This document shows positions 22,106 to 32,000 of a stretch of 64,000 bases of DNA, one piece after another. This stretch comes from Pyropia haitanensis (lineage: Eukaryota; Rhodophyta; Bangiophyceae; Bangiales; Bangiaceae), in contig SDUX01000003.1 of NCBI GenBank assembly GCA_008729055.1, forward strand, positions 1,922,001 through 1,986,000, written 5' to 3'. The notes under the pieces are model-generated. The model was not told the DNA's origin. It did not search any database and saw nothing but the letters and a program-made list of their open reading frames with translations. Each line of letters starts with the position of its first letter. Position 1 is the first letter of the stretch. The position numbers and the translations under genes were made by a program.

Positions 22106-22342
22106 CTGCGCCCCGCCGCTGGGGTGGAGCGACCGGCCCGGTCCATCATCGCAGCCCATCGCACCCGACCGCCTCGTCCATTCCACCGGCTCTACTCCTT
22201 TGACCCTCCGCTCCCTCCTCCACCCCACTTTCCTTCTCGCCTTCTGCCGCCCCCTTTGTCGTCCCCACCACCGCTTCCCTTCCTGGATTGGCACGCGACC
22301 TTCCCCCCCGCTTTCCCCATTCCCCCTGCTCCCTCGCTCGCC

Positions 22343-22765
22343 ATGGCGTTCAAGACCATCCTGTCGGTCGCCGCGCTCGCCGTCGCGCTCGTCGCCACCG
22401 CCGGCAGCGCCGCGGCGGCGCCCGCCCGGGCGGCGGCGCGCCAGGTCGTTGGCGCCGCGAGCGGCGTTGGCGGCGTCGCCGGCGGCTCGCAGGTGGTGGT
22501 CGTCCCCGGCAGCGGGGTGACGACGTTTGGCAACAAGCGCGGCGACGACAAGAAGGTCAACGTGGAGATCAACGTGGAGATTGAAAAGGAGGAGGAGGAG
22601 AACCCCGAGTACGGGTACAAGAAGGGGGACGACAAGGAGGTCAACGTCAAGATCAACGTGGACGTGAAGAAGGAGAAGAAGGAGGAGCAAAAGGGCGCCA
22701 TCGCGTTCGTGACGGGCGTGGCGGGGGTGGCGCAGCCGCCGCTGGGGCAAGTGCCGGCCCAGTAG
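22343..22765 (+). CDS. Small secreted Lys/Glu-rich protein, paralogue 3 (divergent)
   Basis: 140 residues. The signal peptide MAFKTILSVAALAVALVATA is close to that of its paralogues. The two charged repeats are conserved in pattern: KRGDDKKVNVEINVEIEKEE, then NPEYGYKKGDDKEVNVKINV. The region between signal peptide and repeats and the C-terminal tail (VTGVAGVAQPPLGQVPAQ) have diverged. It is inverted relative to paralogues 1 and 2, so it represents the older branch. No functional assignment is possible from sequence. Confidence 0.85.
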   Translation: MAFKTILSVAALAVALVATAGSAAAAPARAAARQVVGAASGVGGVAGGSQVVVVPGSGVTTFGNKRGDDKKVNVEINVEIEKEEEENPEYGYKKGDDKEVNVKINVDVKKEKKEEQKGAIAFVTGVAGVAQPPLGQVPAQ

Positions 22766-22789
22766 ACTCGATCCAGGGCGCGGCGTGAA

Positions 22790-22828
22790 GGGGGGGGACG
22801 TCCCCCCCGGGGGGGGACGTCCCCCCCC
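22790..22828. repeat. Two adjacent G8-ACGT-C7/8 palindromes
   Basis: GGGGGGGGACGTCCCCCCC is followed immediately by a second near-identical palindrome, starting 24 bases after the stop codon of paralogue 3. Each can form a strong hairpin and each G8 tract could pair intramolecularly. A role in 3' end formation is possible but unproven. Confidence 0.7.
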
Positions 22829-23092
22829 GCGTGCCGCCACTGGCAGCGGCCGGTGACTGCCGCCCCACTTTCGAGGTGCGCGCGTCGGCAGGGGGCGTGT
22901 GGCCGCCCCCTGTGTCGGGGGTGAGGACGGTAGAGGGCGGCGGTGTCCGCGTGTACAGAGCCCAAGGATAGGCGTTGCGCGGTTTGGTGCCACGCGTCTC
23001 AATTTCTCGGATCGCGCCGCCCGTCGGCCGCGGCGTCGACGCGGGCACGCCGAGGCGGCCGCCGGGCGGGCGGCAAGAGCAAAACACAGCCA

Positions 23093-24980
23093 GCGCTGCG
23101 CGGTCAAACCCGTGACCCCGCCGTGGCGGGTGAAGGGCCTCAGAGAGGCCGTGGGGCGAGTGCTGTGTCGCACGCAGCCGCGCAGGGAGTGCAGTTTTAG
23201 CACTCCAATGATTGCGGTTTGTGCGAAACCGTGCAGTCTAGTGTCTATTCTACTGACAGCATCATTTGATGCTAAAAGGATCAAATGATGCTGTTTTTCT
23301 CCTCCTCTTTACTCTTACTTCCCGACGTCACCTGCTCGTTTTGACCTCAGAAATGGACTCAGCGGTGGCGGGTTACTCATGGGCGAGCTTGAGAGCATCT
23401 CACTCAAAGGAGAACACATGGTCAGGCGAGCTTTTGTGCGCGCATTTGACCGGCGCGCTGGCACCTACGGTGGACAGGTGGGGGGGTGCTGCGGTCGTGC
23501 CTGGGGGTTGCTGCTGCGTGGCCGGTTGTGGAGGCCCCCCCGTCGGCAGCGGCGGCGGGCGGCAGCAGCGGTAGCGGGCGCAGCAGCGGCAGCGTCCGCG
23601 GCAGTGGCTGCGACGGCGGCGGTGGCGGTGGCGGCGGCACGAGCAGCGGCGGCGGCGGTGTCGGCGGTGGTCCCCCCTCCCCCCGCGGGGTGACGCCCGC
23701 TTCCGCGGGGCGCTGCTGGTGGGGGCGCGTGCGCCCGGCGCCGTCGTCGGCAGTTTGGTGCCCGCCATTGTATGTTGCCGCCGGCGCGGCCGCCGACCAC
23801 AGGGGCGGCTGCCGCCGCGGTGGCCGCACCCCCGTCGCGACAGCGGCGCGGTGCGGAGACGCGGCGCGGCCGTGCCGGGCCGGAAGGCGGGTTGTGTGGG
23901 GCGCAGTGCGACGGCGTCTGCGACGGCCGCCGCTGCGGCCGTACCCTCCCACGCGCCCCGGCAGTCGTCGTGGGCACGGGCGGAGGGGGGTTCCGCTCGC
24001 ACCCCAACCGCGCGCGCGGCGGCGGGCAGCCGCGGTCGTGGGGCGGGAGGCGGCTGCTCGCGCCGCCCCCGCCCGCTGCCCCACGGCCCCGCGCAGGGGC
24101 GCGGGGGCAGGTCCTACTTGCTGTGGCGCGTCGCTGCCCTGCCCTTCTCCTCCCCCTCCCCTCCCCCCCGTCAAAAAGAGTCTGGTCATGGGGCAGCGGC
24201 GGCTCGTGAGCTTCATGATGAGCTATAGAGCACTCTGTTCCTCCGTCTTTTCTGGACGTGAACAGCACGGGAGTGACTTCATAGGTACCAAAACAGCCAA
24301 AATCGTGCTCTCAGGTGCCGCAAACGGCGATTCCTGAGAGGATCAAATGATGCTCGCGCGAGCATCATTTGATCCTTTGGCACAGTAGGATAGACACTAG
24401 CACCCGACAGCGGTCGGACGCCTCGGCCCTCACCGTGGAATTGTGAAATAACTTTCGTCATGACTTCGTTCAAGTCACCTGCTGTTGTTGGCGGGGGCGC
24501 GATCTGGAGGCCGGGGGCTATGGACAGTTGGACTGAGGTCGCATCGGCCGCACACAAATACCGCTGCGCGAGCCCCAAGTGGGGGTCCGTCCTCCCAAGT
24601 CCCGTCTCGCGGCTGTGTGCCGACGTGGGACGATCGCGGCCGGGAGTGCTAAACTTGCACTGTTTGCAAGACTCCACTGCACAAACTGCACGAAACCGTG
24701 CAGTGTTTGCGGCTTATAGCTCCCAATGTGGAGCCGCACTGTGTCCGGTGACCACGTCTTCGACGACCAGGTCGTCGTCCACCACCTCCATCAGTATGAG
24801 CAAAAAAAGCGCTTCGCACACTGTGCAAATTGACCTCCACGCGCGTGTGCGGCGGTGTACAAAAAAAAGGCGGTCCGTGGGGGCTCACGGGGCGATTCGC
24901 ACGACCCCGCGCGGATTCGCACTCGCTCAACGAGGCCCAAATCTGCTCTCGTCGGGATCACGGGTTTGACCGCGCAGCGC
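23093..24980. mobile_element. 729-bp TIR element, copy A (split by an insertion)
   Basis: The termini are GCGCTGCGCGGTCAAACCCG at 23093 and its inverted copy ending at 24980. Without the 1157-bp insertion and its 2-bp duplication the copy measures 729 bp, the same as four other copies. Internal landmarks include the hairpin GGAGTGCAGTTTTAGCACTC(C) and a repeated GAAACCGTGCAGT motif. Open frames cross the element on both strands but differ between copies by stops and have no recognisable domain. This fits a non-autonomous DNA transposon. Confidence 0.8.
23241..24397. mobile_element. 1157-bp transposon nested in copy A
   Basis: The termini GTGTCTATTCTACTG and CAGTAGGATAGACAC form a 15-bp inverted repeat with one mismatch. 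The intact copies read CAGTCTAGCACC at this point, so the insertion duplicated TA (or equivalently CTAG, as the ends can be read either way). Both ends carry hairpins built from the same motif: CAGCATCATTTGAT...ATCAAATGATGCTG on the left and AGGATCAAATGATGCT, CGCGCG, AGCATCATTTGATCCT on the right. The GC-rich interior encodes nothing recognised, so it is probably non-autonomous. TA duplication would suit Tc1/mariner; a 3-base reading would suit PIF/Harbinger. Confidence 0.8.
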
Positions 24981-26007
24981 AGGCGGGCGGGTGGGCGCAA
25001 TCCCGGTCGGGCGCTCCGTGCGCGGCGCGGCCGGGACGCGGCGACGCGGCACCCCCAAAGGCGGGCGGGGTCGGGGTCAGCCAAAGTAGGGGAGTCAGAG
25101 GAGCCCAGCGGCGGCCGCGGCTGACGGCTGCGCTGCGCGGTCAAACCCGTGACCCCGCCGTGGCGGGTGAAGGGCCTCAGAGAGGCCGTGGGGCGAGTGC
25201 TTTGTCGCACGCAGCCGCGCAGGGAGTGCAGTTTTAGCACTCCAATGATTGCGGTTTGTGCGAAACCGTGCAGTCTAGCACCCGACAGCGGTCGGACGCC
25301 TCGGCCCTCACCGTGGAATTGTGAAATAACTTTCGTCATGACTTCGTTCAAGTCACCTGCTGTTGTTGGCGGGGGCGCGATCTGGAGGCCGGGGGCTGTG
25401 GACAGTTGGACTGAGGTCGCATCGGCCGCACTCAAATACCGCTGCGAGAGCCCCAAGTGGGGGTCCGTCCTCCCAAGTCCCGTCTCGCGGCTGTGTGCCG
25501 ACGTGGGACGATCGCGGCCGGGAGTGCTAAACTTGCACTGTTTGCAAGACTCCACTGCACAAACTGCACGAAACCGTGCAGTGTTTGCGGCTTATAGCTC
25601 CCAATGTGGAGCCGCACTGTGTCCGGTGACCACGTCTTCGACGACCAGGTCGTCGTCCACCACCTCCATCAGTATGAGCAAAAAAAGCGCTTCGCACACT
25701 GTGCAAATTGACCTCCACGCGCGTGTGCGGCGGTGTACAAAAAAAAGGCGGTCCGTGGGGGCTCACGGGGCGATTCGCACGACCCCGCGCGGATTCGCAC
25801 TCGCTCAGAGTGGCCCAAATCTGCTCTCGTCGGGATCACGGGTTTGACCGCGCAGCGCAGGCGGGCGGGTGGGCGCAATCCCGGTCGGGCGCTCCGTGCG
25901 CGGCGCGGCCGGGACGCGGCGACGCGGCACCCCCAAAGGCGGGCGGGGTCGGGGTCAGCCAAAGTAGGGGAGTCAGAGGAGCCCAGCGGCGGCCGCGGCT
26001 GACGGCT
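24981..26007. repeat. 878-bp tandem repeat array (element plus 149-bp spacer)
   Basis: Element starts at 25130 and 26008 are exactly 878 bases apart, and the two spacers are identical. Copy A without its insertion fits the same period. The array arose by tandem duplication of element plus flank. Confidence 0.85.
25130..25858. mobile_element. 729-bp TIR element, copy B
   Basis: This is a full-length copy with intact inverted termini, almost identical to copy A without its insertion. The 149-bp spacers 24981-25129 and 25859-26007 are identical, so copies A/B/C form an 878-bp tandem array rather than independent insertions. Confidence 0.85.
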
Positions 26008-26736
26008 GCGCTGCGCGGTCAAACCCGTGACCCCGCCGTGGCGGGTGAAGGGCCTCAGAGAGGCCGTGGGGCGAGTGCTTTGTCGCACGCAGCCGCGCAG
26101 GGAGTGCAGTTTTAGCACTCCAATGATTGCGGTTTGTGCGAAACCGTGCAGTCTAGCACCCGACAGCGGTCGGACGCCTCGGCCCTCACCGTGGAATTGT
26201 GAAATAACTTTCGTCATGACTTCGTTCAAGTCACCTGCTGTTGTTGGCGGGGGCGCGATCTGGAGGCCGGGGGCTGTGGACAGTTGGACTGAGGTCGCAT
26301 CGGCCGCACTCAAATACCGCTGCGAGAGCCCCAAGTGGGGGTCCGTCCTCCCAAGTCCCGTCTCGCGGCTGTGTGCCGACGTGGGACAATCGCGGCTGGC
26401 AGTGCTAAACTTGCACTGTTTGCAAGACTCCACTGCACAAACTGCACGAAACCGTGCAGTGTTTGCGCCTAATAGCTCCCAATGTGGAGCCGCACTGTGT
26501 CCGGTGACCACGTCTTCGACGACAAGGTCGTCGTCCACCACCTCCATCAGTATGAGCAAAAAAAGCGCTTCGCACACTGTGCAAATTGACCTCCACGCGC
26601 GTGTGCGGCGGTGTACAAAAAAAAGGCGGTCCGTGGGGGCTCACGGGGCGATTCGCACAACCCCGCGCGGATTCGCACTCGCTCAACGAGGCCCAAATCT
26701 GCTCTCGTCGGGATCACGGGTTTGACCGCGCAGCGC
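26008..26736. mobile_element. 729-bp TIR element, copy C
   Basis: This is the third full-length copy. It differs from B at a few sites, e.g. GCGCCTAATAGC where A and B have GCGGCTTATAGC. This removes an in-frame stop on the minus strand, so that frame is open from about 26577 through the element. The encoded protein (MEVVDDDLVVEDVVTGHSAA..., then CAVESCKQCKFS) is not recognised; a Cys-pair reminiscent of a zinc finger is suggestive only. Confidence 0.85.
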
Positions 26737-27031
26737 TGGGGGGGGGGTGTCTCCCCTCTGGGGACGGGACGGGGTGGCCCCGCCGCGCCCGTGCGGCAGC
26801 GGCAGCCACGGCGCCGTGGCGGCGGGTGGGCTCGGCCAGATCCCCACGGCGGGTCACGGCCACGGATCTTCGAGCGACCACCAGTCTCGCTTCCACCACC
26901 CGTCGGCGTCGGTGTTCCCCCCCCCCCCGCCTCCACCCGCGGCCGGTCATCTCCCACTCTCCTTCCCCCCCCCCCCCCCCCCGCATCCCCCCACCCAAGG
27001 CCGGCGTCGACATCCAGTCGCCCCCCCCATC

Positions 27032-28222
27032 ATGGCAGCCCACACCCCCTCCCTCGCCTTTCTCCCCGCCACCCCCACCCCCTGGGCGGTCGCGCCCCCC
27101 CGCGGCACCCGCGGCGGCGGCGGCGGCACCCCCCCCCCCCCCCCCCCCCGCCCTCCCCTCCGCTGGCGGCGTCGGCGCGCCCCCCCCCCCCCCACCCCCC
27201 CCCCCCCCCAGCCGTCGTCCATCCATGCAATCCAAGCGCCCCCCCCCGCCTCCCCCCCCCCCCCCCCCCCCCCGTCAAGTCCAGCTACTACAAGCGCCCG
27301 TCCGCGGCGATCGAGCGGGGCGGCGGCTTTTTCATCCCCGGCCTCCGTGGTGGCCGCCTCCGCGCGGCGGTGGCCGCGGCGATCGCGGCGGGGCTGGCGG
27401 TGAACCACGGGACGGTGGGGGTGGTGGCCGCCGCGGGCGGGCCCGCCGCCGCGTCCTTGGGGCGCTCCGAGGCGCTCGGCGTTGCCGCCGTCGTGGCGGT
27501 GGCGGCGACGCTTGGGGGGGGGGGCTGTGGGAGGCCCTGAGGGGGGGGGGGGCGCTGCCGCCGCCACCCCCACCGCGGAGGTGGGGGGGGGGGGAGGGGG
27601 GAGGAGGGGGGGGGTACCGCGCCGGCCGCCGCCGCCACCACCACCACCACCACCACCACCACCACCACTAGCACCACCACCCCCACCACCGCCGCGGCCG
27701 GGTCTGTCACGGCCGCCACCACCGGCGGCGGCCTCCCCCCCACGGTCGAGGCGGAGCTCGCCTGGGCCACCGCCACCCTCACCGACCTCACCCCCGCCGC
27801 CGCCGTCCTCATCATCGCCGCCGACGGCACGCCGCTCGCCGCCACCGGCGGCGTCACCCCCGCCGCCGCCACCGCCGCCGCCGCGGGCGGGCCGGTCCTC
27901 GCCCGCGTCGCCGCCGAACGGCGGGGCGTGTACGTGGCGGACGGGGCGGCGCTGCCGGTGGGGGTGGACTTGCCGTTTGGCGGGGGGGGTGGGGCGGCTG
28001 GGGGGGGGGGGAGGGCGGCTGGGCCGCCGACGTCTTGTATTTGCCGCGCTCGGGGGGGTGGCGGCGGTGGGCGCGCCGGTTGGGGGGGGGGGGGGGGGGG
28101 CGCGCGCGCCGCCGGCGGCGCCGACGTTTTCGTCGCGCGACCGCGTGTGGGCGGCGCAGGTGGCGGCGTGGGTGGATGAGGTGCTGGCCGAAGCGGGCGT
28201 CGGGCAGCGCGCTGGAGGGTAG
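27032..28222 (+). CDS. CCB2/CCB4-family cytochrome b6f assembly factor, frame broken at G/C runs
   Basis: In plastids CCB2 and CCB4 act at the thylakoid membrane in covalent attachment of heme ci to cytochrome b6. The first conserved block is SSYYKRPSAAIERGGGFFIP followed by GLRGGRLRAAVAAAIAAGLA, with a hydrophobic segment, then SLGRSEALGVAAVVAVAATL (second membrane segment). After a low-complexity gap come TVEAELAWATATLTDLTPAA, VLIIAADGTPL, GGPVLARVAAERRGVYVADG, then ADVLYLPRSGG and SRDRVWAAQVAAWVDEVL. This order matches the family (two membrane helices plus a GAF-like domain). I cannot decide between CCB2 and CCB4. The N-terminus from the ATG at 27032 resembles a transit peptide. The blocks lie in different frames, with switches at C/G runs around 27190-27270, at G11 27514-27524, at G12 27541-27552 and in the G-runs between about 27978 and 28100. 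Confidence 0.6.
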
Positions 28223-28914
28223 GGGGTGGAGGCTGGTGGCGGAAGGGGGGGGACGGGGAGGGGAGGGGGGTGAGGGGGGGGGGGGGGGGGGGAGGGAGTA
28301 ACGGCAGCGCTGTCTGGCCAAGGCGGCGCGGCGCCACGCGAGGGCCGAGCGAGTCGGGGAGGCGGGCGTGTGCCGCCTGCCCCGCCGGGGTGCCACGCAC
28401 GCGCGGGTGCGCCGGGCGGCGCGCGCGCGCCACGCCCGCCGCGGCCGCCACGCCGGCGGCGCGTGCGCGTCGCCGTGTTGGGCGGCCGCCGGCCACGACG
28501 GCCCGCGGCGGGCGGTGGCGGCGGCGGGCCGCCGCCGCCGCCGCCGCGGCGGCGGCGACGGCGGCGGCGGCGCGGCGGCGGCGCGGCGTCGCCGCGTGGA
28601 CGCGGGCGGGCTACACGCGTTGGGCTGCCGCCGCGGGGAGCGGCGGGGGGGGGGGGGGGGGGGGGCGCGGCGCCGCGTCGGAGCGGCTCGCGGCGGCGGC
28701 TGGCGTGGGTGTGGCGCGGCTCCATCGGGGGGGGGGCGCACCCGCGGCGGCGCGTCTCCCGTGGTGGCACGGACGCGCACCGTCTGCGAGAGCGACAGCC
28801 ACAGGCTACATGAAAGGGTCTTTTGCCGCCACACGCTGTGTGCCGCTGCCTCCTCTGCCGCTCTCCCGCAGAGTCCCGCCGCCACCCCCCCCCCCCCCCC
28901 CTCGCACAGCGCTC
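28223..28914. other. Convergent intergenic region
   Basis: Almost entirely G-runs and GCC/GCG repeats between the 3' ends of two convergent genes. Open frames run through on every frame because stop codons are rare; none is supported. Confidence 0.5.
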
Positions 28915-29016
28915 CTACACCCACGAAAAGATGTCGCCCGGCTCGTAGCCCATCGCCTCGGCCGCCCGTCGGACGCCCTTGCACATGGGCGGCGGCCCGC
29001 AGAGGACCATGTGGTG

Positions 29017-29058
<42 letters not shown>

Positions 29059-32000
29059 GCCGCCGCCGGCCCGGCGCACCGGCGGCAGCTCCGCGGCGAG
29101 CAGCGCCGGCGTCACGCGCCCCGCATAGACCGTCGCGCCGCCCGGCGTGACGCCGACGCACCCGTCGACGCGGGCGGCAGCGGCACCCCCCCCCGCGGCG
29201 GCCGCCGCCGCCGGCGGGTCTGCCGCCGCGACCATCCCCGCCGCGCCATCCTCGACCACAAACACCACCCGCAGCGGCACCGCCCGCCCCGCCGCCGACG
29301 CGGCCGCCGCCTCCATCCGCGCCCGAAAGACCAGCTGCTCCGCCGCCGCGACCGCCCACACCAGCGTCACCGCCGGCGTCACGCCGCCACCGCCGTCGCC
29401 GCCGTCGCCGCCGCCCGCGGCCGCGGCGGCGAGCCGGCCGTCGGCGACGTGGAGGACGTGCCGCACCAGCTGCACGCCGACCGACACGCCCGTCCCGCCA
29501 ACGACCGCCGCCAGGTGGCCCGGCGCGTCGAGGCGGAACGGGAGCCCCCCGTACGGCCCGTCAAACGCGACAAGGTCGCCCGGCCGCAGCGCGGCCAGCG
29601 CGACGGTCGCGGCGCCCATGTGGGGCGGCGGCGGCGCGCCCGGCAGCGGCGGCAATCCCGCCGCCGCCGCCGCTGCCCCCGCCGCCGCGGTCGCCGCCGC
29701 CGCCGCTGCCCCCGCCGCCGCGGTCGCCGCCGCCGCCGCCGCCGGCGGCGGCGGCGACGGGGACTTGATGAGGAGCTCCAGGCAGCCCGCGTCGGCGGGC
29801 CGCGAGATGGGCGAGTAGAACCGGCGGGTGGTGCCCCCCCCCGGCAGCGGCACCGCCGCGGCCACGTACTGGCCGACCGCCGCGCCGGTCGTGGCGAGCG
29901 GCGACGGCAGGTCAAAGCGGAGGACAAACATGGCCGACGCCGCCGCCGCGGCGGCGTCGGTCTCGGCCGACGCGGTGAGGAAGTGGCGCGCGGACAGGCG
30001 CAGAGGGGTGGGCGTGCCGGGCGTCAGCGCCGGCGGCGGCCGCACGGCCGCCGCGGCAGCGGCCGTGGCGTCGCGCTCTCGCTCGGCACCGTCCGCAGCC
30101 GCCGCGGCGGTGGCGGCGGCGGCGGCGGCGGCGCGGCGGCCGGCGAGCCGGCCAAAGACGGCGCAGTCGAGGAGGGAGCACCCGCCGAGGCGGTTGCCGC
30201 CAAAGAGGCCGCCCGTCACCTCGCCCGCCGCGTAGAGGCGGCGGATGGGCTTGCCGGCCGCGGCGGAGAGGACCTCGGCGCTCGCGGAAAAGGTCAGGCC
30301 GCCCATGCTGTGGTGGGGCAACCGCACCGGGCGGGGGGGGGGGGGGAGGGTGGGGGTGTGACCGCACCGCGGTAGCAACAAGGGGCGTCCAAAAAAGAGC
30401 AACTCGTGTCAGCCTCTGGCGTCGCGGCCGTCCCGCTCCCCTTCCCGCCGACCGCATGGCAGCCCGGAAGCGGCGGCACGCCGCCCAACTCCGACCGCGC
30501 TTTCCCCCCCCCCCCTTCCCCCCCCCCCCGCCACCAGTCCCACCACCCACCGCCACCGCGTGCACCCCACCCACTCCCCCCCCCACCCCCTACCTCCCCC
30601 CCGCCCCGCCACAAAAAAGTCCACGTACCTATAGTGCAGCGCCGGCGTGACGGCCGCGACCCACAGCCCCTCCCGCTCCAGGCGCCCCCCCTCGTACGAC
30701 CGCGCCGCCGGGAACACCCGCTTGCCCGTCGCGTCGGCGACGCCGTCCACCGCCGCCGCGTACGCGGCGAGCGTCGCCGCCACCGCGTCGGCCGGCAGGC
30801 CCACCCGCGCGGCGAGCGCGGCGACCACACCCCCGCCGCCGTCCTTGCCGCTGGCGGCCGCCGCCGCCGTCGCCGCCGTCGGCGGGATGCGCGCCATCAG
30901 CCCCTTGGCGGCGTAAAACGCGGCGGCGGCCGCCCCAAACGCCGCCACCGCCGCCGCAGACAGCACCAAAAACACGCGGCGGCGGCCAGCACCGCCGCCT
31001 GCGCCGGCGCCGCCCCCCGCCGCCGCGGCGGTCACGGCGGCGGTCACCACATCCCGCGCGTCGAGCTCATCCACAAACCGCTCGCCCGCCGCGTTGAGCA
31101 GCACCCCCCCACACCCGCGGAGCGCCTCGGGCGCCAAAAACACCGTCGCCGGCACCGCCGCCGCCGCCGCCGCCGCCGTGGCGGGTGCCCCCACCGGCGG
31201 CGCGTCGCCGAGCGGCACAAACCCCGTCGGGTGCACCTGCAGCGCGTCCATATCGACGGTGCCCGCGCCGAGGCGGGCGGCCAGGCGCACGCCGTCGCCC
31301 GACGCGAGCGGCGCGTTGGTGGACGGCAGGCCGGCGGCCGCGACGGCGGGCGCCGCCGCGGCGAGCACCGGGTTGCCCCGCGCGCAGTAGCCGCCCGTGG
31401 CAACGACGACCGCGTCGGCAAGGACGGCGACGCGGCGGCGGCGGCGGCGGCGGCCGGCGTCGCCGCCGGCGGCCGACGCGGTGTCCACGTACACGACGCC
31501 GCCCGCCTCGGCGCGCCCCGCCGCCGCCGCCGGCAGCACCGCGTCGTAAATGTCCGCGTCGGGCGCACCCTCCAGCGACGGCGCCGGCGGCGCCGCCGGC
31601 GCCACCCCGTCGGCGGCGGCGACCGCCGCCGCCTCGTCCCGGCTGAGCAGCGCGACCACCCGCGCGCCAGGGATCACCTCAATGGCTGGCGTCGCGGCGA
31701 CGCGGCGGCGGAGGGCCGCGATGATGGTCCAGCCGACGGGCGCGGGCTTGCCGCCCGTCTGTGGCGGCCGGTGCGTGCGCGCGTGGGTGTGGCCGCCCAG
31801 CTGGCGCACGTCAGACAGGTCCACGCCCTGGCTGTGGCGGCGTGGAAGATGGGTCGGGGGGGGCGGGGGGGGGGGGGGGGGGGGAGGGAGGAAGGGACGC
31901 ACCAGGAAACCGAGGGAGGTGCAAGACAGAAAAAAAAAAAAAAAAGAGGTCGAGCACGGGCGGGGGGCGGCAGAGCAAACGGGCAGCACGGGTCAGCACC

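Noticed and set aside
24981..26007. CRISPR-like array because of exact periodic repeats
   Set aside because: The repeats are 729 bp with inverted ends, the spacers are identical, and the genome is eukaryotic.
24460..26725. Plus-strand 170-230-codon frames inside the 729-bp elements
   Set aside because: They run into the terminal repeats, differ by indels or stops between copies, and show no domain.
27635..27669. A polyhistidine tract in one frame
   Set aside because: It is a CCA/CAC trinucleotide repeat; in the frame of the neighbouring CCB2/4 blocks it codes threonine.
26947..28770. A 607-codon open frame on the minus strand
   Set aside because: Its sequence is Pro/Arg/Gly low complexity and it overlaps the plus-strand CCB2/4 blocks, which have real domain structure.
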